Positions 25,015 through 37,364 are shown, counted from the stretch's first letter. The stretch is 64,000 nucleotides of DNA from Sindora glabra (GCA_020226215.1 CM035233.1:17689701-17753700); one strand, 5' to 3'. The notes: generated by a model from the sequence alone, not told the origin. Translations and numbers: made by a program.

Positions 25015-25390
25015 TGAAGGAAAAAAATTATGAATTAAATTAATTATGAAAAATATATATATTTGTTCTTGTCTCTTGATTTGATGCTATATTCCACATA
25101 ATAGTCAAGAATCACCAGGAATTCTTACTTTCTATCCATGACAATTTTCACCAAAAATCACACTTCAAGAGAAAAGGTTTTGCTCTTTGTAAAATTTTTT
25201 CTGATGTCTTCTTTCTCTCTTGTTTGTAGGTTGTTATCTCCCTTTTATTTGTAGGTAGTTATCTCCTTTTTACCCACTTTATTATCAATGATTCAAAAAA
25301 TTGATTTATTTTCTTTAAATTTTAAATTAAAATTCAAAATTTAATCATGACGATGGGATCACCCATTATAGGTGTCCCCCACATTCATCA
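25015..25390 (-). repeat. 5' LTR of the copia element
   Basis: The 376-bp minus-oriented LTR has TG...CA ends. Compared with the 3' LTR it has a small internal duplication (two copies of TTTGTAGGTWGTTATCTCC near 25220-25270), which explains most of the length difference. Confidence 0.85.
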
Positions 25391-25530
25391 ATTGCCTTGT
25401 ATAACATTGTGGGCATGGACATGCATATGTATGCTGGCACTCACATGGGAGGGGAATTAAAAAAAAAATAAAAGAAAAACGAAAAAACAAACAGATGCCT
25501 TGTATAACACATCTCATCCAATAGCAATTG
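25391..25530. repeat. Degenerate minisatellite, right half
   Basis: Units of CTTGTATAAC...GGGCATG...GCATATGTATG...CACTCACATGGGA followed by an A-rich tract occur at 25396-25496, with a partial unit from 25497 (GCCTTGTATAAC). They match the units at 17222-17382 left of the copia insertion, so the transposon landed within a pre-existing local array. The first five bases are the right ATTGC target duplication. Confidence 0.6.
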
Positions 25531-25656
25531 TTGTAAATTGCATTCATTTGAAAAGTAATATAAAATAATTACATCGGTGTGATGAATTATTTACACAAAT
25601 GTACAAGTAATTTTACATACACGAGTGAAAAATTTAGAATTGGAGGAATCTTCAAT

Positions 25657-28600
25657 TCATTCGGGTAAAAGGGGAAGCCTAGTCACACTAGTACCATTGC
25701 CTCGGCTAGACACAGGCGTAGAACTTGTTTTCTTCCTTGAAACAGAACTAGACTTACTGGAGTTTTTCACATTTAGCCTCAAGGGTAGAATCTGCAACCT
25801 GGGATTCTGTTCGGTACCTGACTTTTCAGCAGCGAGCTGGTAGCTTTTCACTAATTCAAGCTGCCGATCAATTATTTCAGAACATCTCGGAAGAAGCTCT
25901 ACCGGCTCTCCACCTGGGATTACAATGTACTCAATCGCAAGTCGTACCTCCTGCCAGGAAATTATCAGAAATTTAATACTCAGGAAATTAAAGAGATTGC
26001 ATATCACTTGAAAAACTGCTACCGGGGAAACATAGCCAAACTAAAGAGTTTACATATAATATTCTGGACAACAACTTTCTCCTTTTCAAGTCAAGTACAG
26101 TTAGTTATCTTGTATGATGTGTAATGCCTCAGAAAAATGCCCCTAAAGAAAAAACTACTACTGGGCTCCACCATGGCGCCTGTTAGCCACTCATGAGACG
26201 CATATGGTATGTTTGGATGGAAAAGAATGAAGGGGAAAGAGAGGAAATGGGAGATTACACTCCCTTTGAGAATTTTAGTAAAGGAGATAAAGGGAATGGA
26301 GCATTATAGTTAGTCCTCCAAAGTTATCAAACATCCTCTCTGTGCTCCTCCAATCTGGAAGGCTTTGGAGGCTTTTCTAAACATCAAAACAAGGGAAGGG
26401 GAAATTATATCCTAACCATCCATTCCCTTGCCTTCCATCCTCTCTTGTTGTCTCCCTTTCCCTTTCCTTCCTAACTCTCAAACGTGACATTAATCAATTG
26501 TTAAAGGGTACAAAGAAGAAAAGGTCAATGTTTCCACAAGGCAATAAAGGCAGAAGTTTCCACTCAGCAATAAAACGTAGCAGCCACAGATGTTCTAATT
26601 TCACACAAGCAAAAAGTATTTCTGCTCTATTTTAATTGTTTGACAATACAACCAATAGGAAGCACAAACCTCCTCCTGTCCAACAAATTGTTTTAAACTA
26701 TTATAATACAAATTCCACTTGTAAAGATTGGCAAGGTTCATTTTGGTATTTACCAAACTATGCTTATATTATTTCACTACACATGCATGCATGCATTTAT
26801 GCATTGGTCAATTGCACCTCATACCTCAGGATGGATAGCAGTGTAATCAACAATAGCAGGCGGCTTATGGAAGGTCATTAAAATCAAATACACACACACA
26901 AATGAAAAGGGCTTGTACCTCCAAGGCATCAATCTCTTCCAAAGATGGTTTTCGTTTGGGTTCATCTTCCTCAATTTCAATATTCAACGAATCACTAAGT
27001 GGCTTTTTGTATGTAGGGCCAAAGGATTCTAGTCCAAGAATCATACGTACTGCCTTAACCATTTGTGCCATCGCATTTGACTGTCAAATGCCAAGAAAAG
27101 AAACCACATATTAGACAAAAACAGATTACATACCAATATAATAATGGCTAAGGAGGCAGTAAGAGGGTACCTTGATAACGAATACAGGTAACTGGTGGAA
27201 TTTGGCAATACCACGGATCCATGGGTTCTGTTTTATCTCAGAACTGGAAACCAGGATGGCATCTGATGATCCAATGTCATCTGCTACATCTATATCATCC
27301 TCAAGCCCCATTACCTTAGCTACTTGTAATAGATCTGCTTCAAGGATCTAACCCATCCAAAGAGAAAAAAATCACCCAAAAAAAAGGAGGGTTTAGATGT
27401 TTGTAGAATGGAAAATGAGACGAAAGAACTAAATTCCTGATAATATGATCAATTGCACAGTGATATGTTTAAGTATTTGGAGAGTAAATTCTGAAATATT
27501 TACCTTGTATGTGTAGACATGCACTGGTGAGCTCTTCTTAATCACAGATATATTAGTACTCCACTTCTTGGACCAAGTAGGAGGATGATCTCTATCTTCC
27601 TCCTCAGATTCTTGGTCAGAACTCATTGTACTATTATCAGTTGATTCGAATTCCTCTTCCTGAGTCTTTTCAGGTATAGAAGCATGCTTCACCATATCGT
27701 TGGCAAAATCATCCCATTGACGGATTTCAAATAAAGGGGATTTTCCTATAGCAGAAGAGAATTTCTATTTAAATTACTATGAAAATGCTATCTAGTTGCA
27801 AATAATACAAAAATTTCCTAAAATACCAAGTTGTACCTGCCAATATAGCATCCACAGTTGCATCTAATCTATGATGAACCCGGCATTCAGTTTTAGATAT
27901 CATCTCGACAGCACATGTAAATGTAGGAGGTCCTTTCCTTTCAAGAATTGTCTTCTGCACTTTTCTTCGCCTTGCTTCCTCATCCCCAAGGGTTACACTC
28001 TATTCAAATGAATATCTCTAAACATTACTAATTTGTGTAAGCATTAACTGATTGAGGTTACATGTACTATCATCATTACTTTGAATTTTTTATTCTCCAA
28101 ATCCCATATAATGTGCCACCAAAAGTAGATTGTCTCACACTTCGAAAAAGTCAAAGTTAAAAAATATACACGTAGTTGCCAATACTGAGATATCAGAAGA
28201 TAAAAATGAAAATAAAAGAGCTTCACACCTCAATGCCACCAACAAGGATCTGTAAAGAAGGATTTTTAATTATGTTCTCGATGGTCATCCCATGTGCTGT
28301 TCCAACTAATTGAACTCCTCTTTGAGCAATGGTACTAGCTGCTAATGCTTCAGGCTCTGTTCCAATTTCATCAATTATAATAGTTTCAGGCATATGGTTT
28401 TCAACTGCTTCAATCATAACCTGGACAAAGAAACACAGTAAGTAAAATCACTGGAGAGAAAAAGCTTTTAGAATACAGGCCATATACAATAACACATCAC
28501 TTTAAAGCCCAAGGAACTAGGATTTGAACACACATTATGCTGCATATTAACATTTGGAACTTGCATCCTCCTAGCACGGCCTATTCCTGTATGAGGAACA

Positions 28601-30239
28601 TCTCCATCACCTCCAATCTCATTAGAAGTATCCACTATTACAACTCGCTTCTTGAACTCATCTGCAAGCATCCTAGCAATTTCTCTGCACAAACAAGGCT
28701 TCCTCAGACATATGTTTCTTGAAGCCAGGGAACCAACAATTTATGGCTTGATGATGTTGAATACAACTTAGTAGTCTAATTCAATTGGGTCTTGCTTACC
28801 AACTTGAAAACAAAAAATTAATTGTGTTTAAAACAATCATCAAATTAAAAACATAAATTGAAAAGTTACAAAAATAATAGCGGGCAGTAATTGATGCCTT
28901 GCTTGACAGACCAATGGCAGGGCAGAAAAGAAAAGAACAAGGAGAAAGAAAACTAGAGATACATTAGCATGTCACACACTTTTGCAGAGTCAATTAGTTA
29001 TGTAAAAATAAGATTCTCACATCATATTCATAGAGAGTAACGAGATCACCTGATTAGGGTTGTTTTACCCACGCCCGGAGGTCCAATCACCAAGATAGAA
29101 CCTCCATCCTCAACTAAATCACGAATGATCTCAGCACTTCCGGTCACAGCCCGACCCACCCGACAAGTAAGGCCAATGATTTGCATTTTACGATTTCGAA
29201 TTGCACTGATTCGATGTAAAGAGCTATCAATACCAGACCGGTTGTCATCAGAAAACTCACCAACCTAACACAATGAAGCAACATTTCATGAAGCCCAAGA
29301 AACTTCCAGTTACATTTTCAGTGACATATTTGGAAGAGATCAATCATTAACACCAACGTGAGACAAAGGTACAAGTTTGACCATGTATTAAGTGTAACAG
29401 AACAAAAGTTCCTACAAGGAAAATAAATGAAGAAAAAACTAAAAAAAAAATCATTTAAAACATAATTAATTTGAAGCTTCTCCATTAAACCTTAGATGTA
29501 GACAAGACCATAGATCAGACATGTCAAGTAGACGCAAACATATTTGATTGGACACATTGGTCTTTCAAAATGCTGCAAAACATCCACGTCGATAAGAGGA
29601 TTATATATTCAAGATGAACAATAAAAGAATCAAAAGTTGCTTCATAATACCTTATGCATACGAAAAAAAAAAACCATTTACTCGCACAAACAAATGTGAT
29701 TGGACAAAATATGCTCCAACTATACAACGAAGTTCACTTTTTCTTACTTTGGATATGGCATGCCGCAAATCCTCAAGCTTTATAGACTGTTGCGAAATCT
29801 CCCAATCACCCGAAGGGAATCTTGCAAGAGGTTTCCTTCCCAAATCCATCACAACCTCTATCAAGCTTCCAATCTCCTCATGCCTATATAATTCCCTTCT
29901 CATCTTCCAAGGCAACAACTCAAGAAACAGCTCCAGTTCAGAAGTGGCTTCCGGACGCGAAGTGGAAGGCGAATTTTGAGAAACTGATGATGACCCATTT
30001 GTGGAAGAGAACCGATCAGAAGGTCTGCGAATTTCAGGGGGCCCAATCGAAGCAGATGAGGAATTGGAGGATGGGATTGCTTTCTGGGCACGACGGGTTC
30101 GACGAAATGACGAAGAGACTGTGGAAATTATGCCTTTGGAAGTTTTGAGGTATGCGAGAGTCGAAGCGGGTATGTGGTTCGCTGAGTGCCATGAAGTTTG
30201 CAGATCGATCAGCACAAAATGGGAATTCAAAGCTCTCAT
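25657..30239 (-). CDS. Plastid-type P-loop ATPase, Ycf45 / SPD1 family (9 exons, 695 aa)
   Basis: Exons on the minus strand: 30239-29748, 29264-29050, 28684-28534, 28420-28229, 27999-27837, 27745-27504, 27347-27171, 27080-26919, 25950-25657. All introns are GT...AG and the exons sum to 2088 nt in one frame. The N-terminus is rich in Ser/Arg/Thr and nearly free of acidic residues for about 65 residues, consistent with an organellar transit peptide. The AAA-type P-loop core has Walker A GPPGVGKT at about residues 225-232 and Walker B IIIDE at about 300-304. A DGDVPHTGIGRARRM block between them is typical of the SpoIIIAA/Ycf45-like group. An acidic linker (EESEEEDRD region, exon 6) follows. The last exon holds an R3H-like segment in which the His of R-x3-H is Leu (R627, L631). 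In Arabidopsis the relatives are SPD1, needed for seedling plastid development, and paralogs; which ortholog this is cannot be decided here. No frameshift or internal stop is present, so the gene looks functional. Confidence 0.93.
26206..26490. mobile_element. MITE-like insert in intron 8 of the ATPase gene
   Basis: A G/A-rich left half (GTTTGGATGGAAAAG..., 26211 onward) is mirrored by a C/T-rich right half ending CTCTCAAACGTGAC, giving an imperfect terminal inverted repeat around GTTTG. It lies wholly inside the 968-bp intron 25951-26918. Similar 'GTTTGGA' purine-rich MITEs are common in plant introns. A target duplication is not clear, so the class is undetermined. Confidence 0.35.
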
Positions 30240-30368
30240 TCTGGCTCACACACTCTGATACTTTTCTCCTGTACTTTCCTTTAACTTCTAGGCTCTGTTA
30301 TAGAAGAAGAAAATGGATATAGAAAAGAGAAGATTCGAAGGTATCTGCTGTGGGATTGGAGGGAAAGT

Positions 30369-30384
30369 GGGGGGGGGGGGGGGG
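30369..30384. repeat. Homopolymer run of 16 G
   Basis: Sixteen consecutive G on the plus strand (C on the gene's sense strand), about 130 bp upstream of the ATPase start codon, in the probable 5' UTR or proximal promoter. Its length is prone to sequencing error and polymorphism. Confidence 0.9.
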
Positions 30385-30576
30385 TGAGGAACGAAACTGT
30401 TAAAAGCCGTTGTTGAATTGCTGAGTATCAACCACGTGGGCTGCTGACCACACGTTGTGTTTGGTGAGAGACGTTGTACGATCATTTGCGTTCACGGCTT
30501 CTCCTTGGCAAGCGTCCTGGAACTCTAGTATTCTAAGAAGACGTTTCTTTGACATTGTTTGATTTTTGTCTTCTAC

Positions 30577-30612
30577 TTCTCTCTCTCTCCCCCCCCCTCT
30601 CTCTCTCTCTTT
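30577..30612. repeat. CT microsatellite with internal C9 run, upstream of the ATPase gene
   Basis: The CT repeat is interrupted by nine C (30589-30597) and continues as CT. On the gene's sense strand it is a GA repeat about 340-370 bp upstream of the start codon. GA/CT tracts are common in plant core promoters. A promoter role here is inference, and no clear TATA box was identified. Confidence 0.7.
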
Positions 30613-30659
30613 ATTATTCAACTCAATTTCTCTGCCATTTCTCCTGAGTCCTGATAAGG

Positions 30660-33600
30660 AAAAAAAAAGAAAAATTCACTCCCATATTGTTAATTTTTTT
30701 TATTTTCTATGTCTCATTTTGTACATTATTTTGTGAAGGTGAGGTCTTCCATGCCGTGAGTGAAATTTCAAGGCATGGATATTTATACCTATCGACCATC
30801 GACTAATTAGTATTAAACTTGTGGCAATAAGTTATCTAAATTTTTAAGTTTTATATACTTTATATCTATGATCTTTAGAAAGTATTTATTATGAAATGGC
30901 CCAAAAAAATCATGTTGAAATAATTTATCTGATTTTTATAAAATATTTTATTTTTTATATAAAATATTAATTTATTCAATTTTATTATTTTATTAGAATT
31001 ATATTTTTATAAATAAAATTGATAAAAATTTATAAGAAATAAATTACTTAATCATAACATATTACAATATAATTTTTTTGTTAACTAAAATAAAATTTAA
31101 AAGCAACAATAATTGGAAGCAAGTTTTTTCGAGATAGGGGCTTCCCTTTCTACAGTTGGCAAATCTGGCAGTCAAAAATAAAATTCTATTTTGTGTACAG
31201 TTAAAAATGGGAGAAGCGAATAATGCTAGAATGGAAGGTATATCCTGTTATATCTTATGTTTTTAAATATTTTATTTTAATTATTTTATTGATAATATTA
31301 TATTTAATTATGAAATTTTTATTTATCATAAATTTATCAAATAAAATATTATTATATACAATATAATAAGATTATATTTAGATATTAATATATTCATACA
31401 AATAATTTTTATAATTTTTTATTTTAACTAATTAAATTTAAAAATATAAATCATGTTATTATTTTTTAATATAATGTATTTTTTTCACTTTTTTTCTTTT
31501 AAATTACTTAGGCTTGTATATAAAATCAAAAAATACCAAGAAATTGTTATTAAAAAACCAACATACATTCATAGAAGATATGTTTCAGCTAAAAATTTGA
31601 AACTAAAAAATACAAGTAATTTATTATTATAATTTTAACATAATGCAAATAGCTTATTTTTGGATTTTGTACATTAAATTATTAGTTATTTTTTTTTCTT
31701 GATATTAGTCTTTGTTTTCTTCACAATTTCACATCTTACCTAAAGAAATTCAATTTTATCTCATTTATTTTTTATTTTATTTTATTTTATACAAAAGTTA
31801 TTAATAATAATAGAAATTAAATTAATAAAAATAAAAATTTATTTAAAAATGATAGTATATATATTATAAAAGTTTGTGTTTAATATAAAAGTATAAGAAC
31901 CTTATAGATAGGGTGACCTACTTTTAGCCCAATAGGTGATAATTTTCTTTAAATAAAGTAAAAAAAATTAAAATTTTAAATATAAATATTTTAATATAAC
32001 TTGATTGAGAGAAGTTTGCATGAAGAATTATATGTAAAAATTAAAAAGAAAAAGCCTGAAAAAATATAGTGAAGATCGCATGAAAACAAATAATTAATAT
32101 AATTGTTATATTGAAAATAATTGCCTAAACAAATTTTATAATTTAAAAAGATTCAACTCGATAAATTGACGGTTCAACTCAATTTGTCTAGGATCAATTT
32201 CTAATATAATATATGAGTTCTTTGAGGGGTAAAAAGGTGAATATTGAAGAGCTCACTTCATCAGGTTTCGAATTTCTCTTGCTAGAAATCTTAATCATTT
32301 TGATGGCTTTTCTTATGCCACATGTTCAATGTCGTCATGCCTGTACTTCTACTCAAGGATAGTCATGGCCTTTTCGGAAAGAATTTAGCCAGTTTAGATG
32401 CACACTAGAATGTCCCGGTACGGAACCGGGGCAAATTGCCGTGTTTTGTCGAATGGATAGTAGTAGCCGTTAGATTTAATAGAATGAATGAAAAGGTATA
32501 AATGAATGGTACGATCTAATCACCCATAACATGGTCAACAACGACATGGTCAGCTGCTTGTAATTTGTTTGTAACAATGTAATCTAAATAATATAATGGA
32601 TATAGGCCAAAAAAAATAATATAATGGAAAACAACGTGATTAAGATAATATATTACCGTAAAGAATATAAAATTAAGTTAAATTATTTACATCATTTTTG
32701 AAAATCAAATATTTATAATCTATAATTTCAATTTTAAATAGATTGATTTAATATCAAAATTGATTTGAAAAGAAAATTTATGTGAAATTTTATAAATGTT
32801 TGTTGTGAAATTCACAAGTATAATTTTAAATGTTCATTCAATTTCGAACTAATTGATTGATTAATTAATCATTATATTGGTTAAGTTATACTTCCTTCAT
32901 TTTTTTTAAGATTATTTAAGATTAATGCACAAAGATAAGAAAAATACAATAAATAATGATAATTTTAGAAGAAATGAGTTATAATTTACTAATATATTCT
33001 TTATTAAAAGTCAATTGGTAAATAAAGTTATTTAACATTTATTTAGATCATAGAGGTATTTAAAAGAAGATAACAAATGTATTATTGGTTTGAATAAATT
33101 TTTTTCTATAAAATGACACTTAAAAAAGAATAAAAGGAATAATTATTAGGAGTGAATTAAAAAAATACATATGTAAAATTATGATTAAAAACATAGCAAA
33201 TATTTTTGAAACTTCATCTAAGGTTTTTTTTTCCTTAATTTGAACTCTTTATTGTTACTTGCCTTGGCTTCTCAATCTTTACATCAAATACTATAAAATT
33301 GATTTAATAACATAGATTAAAAAAATCTAAGAATTTATTTTCATATTATATTGCATTTTAAATATAAGTTACATATAATTGAAATTTATTGAATAAGACC
33401 AATAAATTACAAATAATTTTGACATGAAAAATTATTTTAGCTTTTAGTGTAACTTTCACTTTTCTAAATTATAATTTGTGTAGCTTTAATTTTCTTAATT
33501 GAAAATAGCTTATTATAATTTTTTGAATATTTAATTAGTGTCATTTTAGTCTGGTTTGATTTCCGTTATATTACGTAATTTAAATTGTGCAATTAGAATT

Positions 33601-34845
33601 GGGTTATTAAACAAATGCTAATGTTACAAACAATTGTTCAATGCAAATATAAGAAGGAAATAAAAGGAACAAAGAAAAAATAAAATAAAGATTTGTAAAT
33701 TATTGTCACAATGGTTACTAGGTTAAAAAAATAGGGCAGTCAAATACTCACAATTCACTTTAACACTTTTTAATAGGAGTTAACGAAAACCAAATAAAAA
33801 ATTAAAATTATATTAATTAAATATTTGGATGTCTAAAATAAATTAATCAAAATTAAAAAAATAAAAAATCATAATTTATACTTTATAAAAACTAAAATTA
33901 CATTTGAATTTTTATGTTATTAAAATTTCTACAGTTCAGGAATATTAGCATATGCCAAGCAGCAAATGGAACGCCTATCTACATGCAGAGTACAAGAAAG
34001 AGCAACAAACTTAATTAAAAATAAGATAATTTAGGTAATTGAAACGTCCTAAAATAAAAGCAAAATGCAATTAAGATGCTTCTTTAATTCCAATTAAGAA
34101 CGGATATGGGCAGCAAACTAAAATAAAAAATATCGAGGAACTTTTAAGCAAACTTATTTGCAAGCATAAAATAATTTAGTAATTAAATTTGGTGAGACAA
34201 ATGTCATCATTTTATTTGTTGAATAAAGTGGGGTGTATCTTCTTATAAATAGTGATAACGTGGTGTTTGGATATATTTTTATTTTTATATTTTTAAAAAA
34301 TTATTCTTAAAAATTATTTCTAATTTGAAAAAAAATTAAGATTAGAGATTAGAGAGTGATTAAATTATAAATAAGAAAATATTTTATTTAATTATTGACA
34401 TTTAAAATAAGAAAAAAAATTCAAAAAACAAGTTAAAAAACAATTAAAAGTTGTTTCAGTTTTTTTAATTTTGAACTTATATATTTAGAGAATAATTTTT
34501 AAAAATAAATTTTAAAATAAGTTTTCAAATATGTTCTTTTATTTTTAAAAAATAAAAAAATGATTTTTAGAAAAAACAGACCTACGGTCTCTCCCCTTTT
34601 TTTTTCTCTCTTTTTATTAATCTGGGGCCAAAGCTAAGGTTACAAAAAGTTTTTTTAATCAATAAACAATTCACTTGTGATTCTTTTACTTTATAAAGGC
34701 GATTTTCCAATAAAATATATGTTTCGAAAAATTAAACGAAGTCTTAGAAGCCTTTTGTTCACTATATCCTGAGTTTAAATCTAGCGCATTTACATGTATG
34801 TTAAGTGATTTAAAATTATTATTACTATTATTATTATTATTATAA
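30660..34845. other. AT-rich intergenic spacer
   Basis: About 4 kb with almost continuous A/T runs and no reading frame of note. The only locally GC-rich spot is near 32410-32460 and includes a perfect 6-bp inverted repeat CCCGGT...ACCGGG with a 5-nt loop (32414-32430). No gene, RNA or transposon domain is recognised. Confidence 0.5.
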
Positions 34846-35055
34846 AAAATTAAATTCAAAATTTTATTTATAATTTAGTATAAATTAATTTTATATTATC
34901 ATTTATTATGTTATTTTATTAATAAAAATTGTTAAAAAATTTTATCGTTAATAAAAATTATTTTTTTTATTTTTTAATGATATATATTTTTTTATTCATT
35001 GATAATATAAAAATTTTAACACTATCAATAGATTAAATTAAATTCAAAATTTTTT
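34846..35055. repeat. Dispersed AT-rich MITE-like repeat, copy 1
   Basis: Begins and ends with related ATTAAATTCAAAATTTT-type ends and contains TAAATTAATTTTATATTATCA and TTTATTCATTGATAATATAAA blocks. The same blocks occur in the same order at about 63400-63600. No coding capacity. Confidence 0.5.
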
Positions 35056-35369
35056 TTGGTGAACCTTTCATAAAACTCCTTGTATGAAAATATATGAATT
35101 TTTTATATCTGACATTTTAAGACAATAGTAAAAGGCTAGATTGTCATTTGCATTTGTGATTTTTGGGAGTGACTGCAAAATGCAAGTAATAAAATTATAT
35201 GATAAATATTATTATATAATTATTTTTTAAAAATACAATCAAAATAACGGTGGATACTTAGAGAATTTGCAATTTTTATGAAATTTTAATATATGTTAAA
35301 ATTTGCATCAACCAAAACTTATAAATTTTTCACAAAAAATTATTATTTTATATAAATTTAAAATAAAAA

Positions 35370-35710
35370 ACCTACATTAATCTTTGTAAAATTAAATTTA
35401 TATTGATTTTATCTCTCGTTAAAAGTTTATATAAATTAGTCATTAAAGATTAACTTTGCTTCGAATCATAAAAATTTAATAATTTGGTTGACATGTCATC
35501 ATTACTTCTTCCATGACTCATTAAATATTACTAGGCTTGACAAATGCCATGTCAGTCTTCTACATTAAGTGACTAAATCCCAATTATAATACTTGTAAGA
35601 TGATATTTCTATTAATTTCATCCCTCACTAATATTAATTAATATTAATTTGATATATGAAGATTAACTTCATCTTAAAATTCAATTATACTTTTATTAGG
35701 AAATAAAAAA
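35370..35710 (-). repeat. Dispersed repeat, copy 1 (inverted relative to 62710-63060)
   Basis: The reverse complement contains GAAGTTAATCTTC, ATATTAGTGAGGGATGAAATT, TTTCATCTTACAAG-like, AGACTGACATGGCATTTG and GATTCGAAGCAAAGTTAATC blocks that recur in the same order at 62710-63060 on the plus strand. The repeat type is unknown and no coding domain is visible. Confidence 0.5.
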
Positions 35711-36742
35711 ACTTAATAGTTGAGTTAAGTTGACACCCTTAATTTGCCTTTTACATTTTCAATAGATATTTACAAGTTGATAATATTTTGATATACAAAA
35801 ACCCTACTATCAAATACTAATTATATGACACTCAAAATTCTTTTGAATAGTATGTATAAACTTCTTTTTATGATATTTGAAATATTTTGAATATATATAT
35901 AAGATTTATAAAATGTGTCTTGTAGAAACTTTAAAAAATAATTTGATTTAAAAACTTATAATTTTTGAGACACTTATTTTAAGTATTATAAATTATTAAA
36001 CCATTTTAGTAATTATTATGAAAAACATATAAATTAAATGTTTTGGTTCAAATAATTTAGATATTAATTTTAAATACTAAATAATAGTTTTATTTTGTTT
36101 TACTATAAAAAACCTAAATTCTAAGTTTTATAAAATAATATTATGATTTTATCTCATCATTTATTAAAAGTATATTTGATAAAGTATTGGTTTGAAGTAC
36201 AATTTTAACAAAAAATAATAATTTGGAAATAGATACAATATTTATAATTAATTTAAATTTAAATGCTTGAAGTTTCATTATTTCAACTATTAAATAATTA
36301 TTTAGCTTATCTTGGCAAAAATCTTTTTCTTAAGCATATTTAAATGATATTAAAATTTTATTCAAGTGGATTTTTACAATTCATCAAAGTATGTGTACTC
36401 TATTATTATTAAAATATATATTTAAATAATTCTAAAACATATTTGTACCTATCATGACAACCCTATTTAATTAAATTATAAAATTCATGAAAATGTGTTT
36501 ATTTCTATATTATAGTCCTTTTAGTCATTTATTGTATATCAATCAAACATTCATTAATAACAATTATTACTTTATTACATAATGAAAAATTGTTAGATTA
36601 ATGTCTTTTCAAAAGTAATTTAATTAGTTAAACTATAATTCTGAGAAATTAAATGGAAAATAAATTGATCTTATTAAACTATAAAGTATTTTAATTGCAA
36701 AATATAAGTTGAAATTTGGGCTTATTAATTTTTTAATATATC
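35711..36742. other. AT-rich spacer left of the gypsy nest
   Basis: No gene or element domain is recognised. The sequence ends with CAACT (36743-36747), the left target duplication of the gypsy element. Confidence 0.4.
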
Positions 36743-36747
36743 CAACT

Positions 36748-37344
36748 TGATGAGAATCTAAAAAGGTCCATGGAAGACAAAGGCTTGAAGTCATTGGAAG
36801 AGTTTCAAGGACCAATGACCAATGACAAGAGTAAAGGCAAAGAGGATTAAGGAAGATTTAGAGAAGATAGTTGCTGCCATATTTGAAAGAAGGTCCAATT
36901 TGGAGTTAAAAGAGTTCAAGATGCTCAATTGCGTGTATTTGGAAGACTTGAGCTCCAATGAATCCATTAGCATTTTTGTAATAAATGAGTCTTATGGGCC
37001 GAGACTTGTTTTTAAATTTATTTTGGCATGAAGACTTATTATTTTATTTGGGTCACTTAGAATTGGGCTTGTTAGTGTACAAAGCCTATTAGGGTTTGCT
37101 TATGGGAGCTAGTCATATTTAAGCTCTTGTAAACATAATTTTATTTAGTTTTGAATACAATTTGAGATTGAGAGCTTGTGACTCTTAGGTTCTTGAGTGA
37201 GCCAATTATCCTTGATCTATCAAGATGCCTCCTCTTGTGGCGATCTTATCTTTGGCTTATCAATCCGTGATTGTGGCGCCTATCCTCCATCTTTTTCTGT
37301 TTTTATTGTTTGAAATCCAATTCAAGATCCGTATTATTTCATCA
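36748..37344 (+). repeat. 5' LTR of gypsy copy A (597 bp)
   Basis: Starts TGATGAGAATC and ends TATTTCATCA. By eye it differs from the copy A 3' LTR at roughly 8% of positions and carries a small ACCAATG duplication near 36810-36825. The promoter block TCATATTTAAGC at about 37110 corresponds to TATATAAGC in the other LTR copies, so its TATA box is damaged. Confidence 0.9.
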
Positions 37345-37346
37345 AT

Positions 37347-37364
37347 TGGTATCATGAGCTTTGG
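37347..37364 (+). other. Primer-binding site of gypsy copy A
   Basis: TGGTATCATGAGC follows the LTR after two bases. It is the initiator-tRNA-Met-type PBS with one inserted T. Copy B has the unaltered TGGTATCAGAGC at the equivalent place. Confidence 0.8.

Larger units (their letters stand above)
17383..25390 (-). mobile_element. Ty1/copia LTR retrotransposon, full length but decayed (about 8.0 kb)
   Basis: The element is bounded by ATTGC target duplications (17378-17382 and 25391-25395). The 5' LTR is 25015-25390 (376 bp), starting TGATGAATGTGG on the minus strand and ending CCTTCA. The 3' LTR is 17383-17732 (350 bp). The PBS TGGTATCAGAGCG (complement of 25001-25013) follows the 5' LTR after one base. 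The internal order on the minus strand is a 2.1-kb leader, gag, zinc knuckle, protease, GAG-pre-integrase, integrase, RT and RNase H, which is the copia order. The LTRs differ at many positions and every coding domain has stops, so this is an old, inactive insertion. It ends about 270 bp from the stop codon of the host ATPase gene. Confidence 0.88.

Noticed and set aside
25657..30239. Bacterial SpoIIIAA or a host-defence ATPase as identity of the gene
   Set aside because: The nine-exon structure, transit-like N-terminus, acidic linker and C-terminal R3H-like part fit the plastid Ycf45/SPD1 group instead.
29614..30258. Plus-strand and other-frame open frames (up to about 121 codons) opposite exon 1 of the ATPase gene
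   Set aside because: They are antisense or alternate-frame shadows of a strongly supported exon and show no motif.
30577..30612. Telomere- or CRISPR-like array
   Set aside because: It is a simple CT microsatellite, with no spacer-repeat alternation and no telomere motif.
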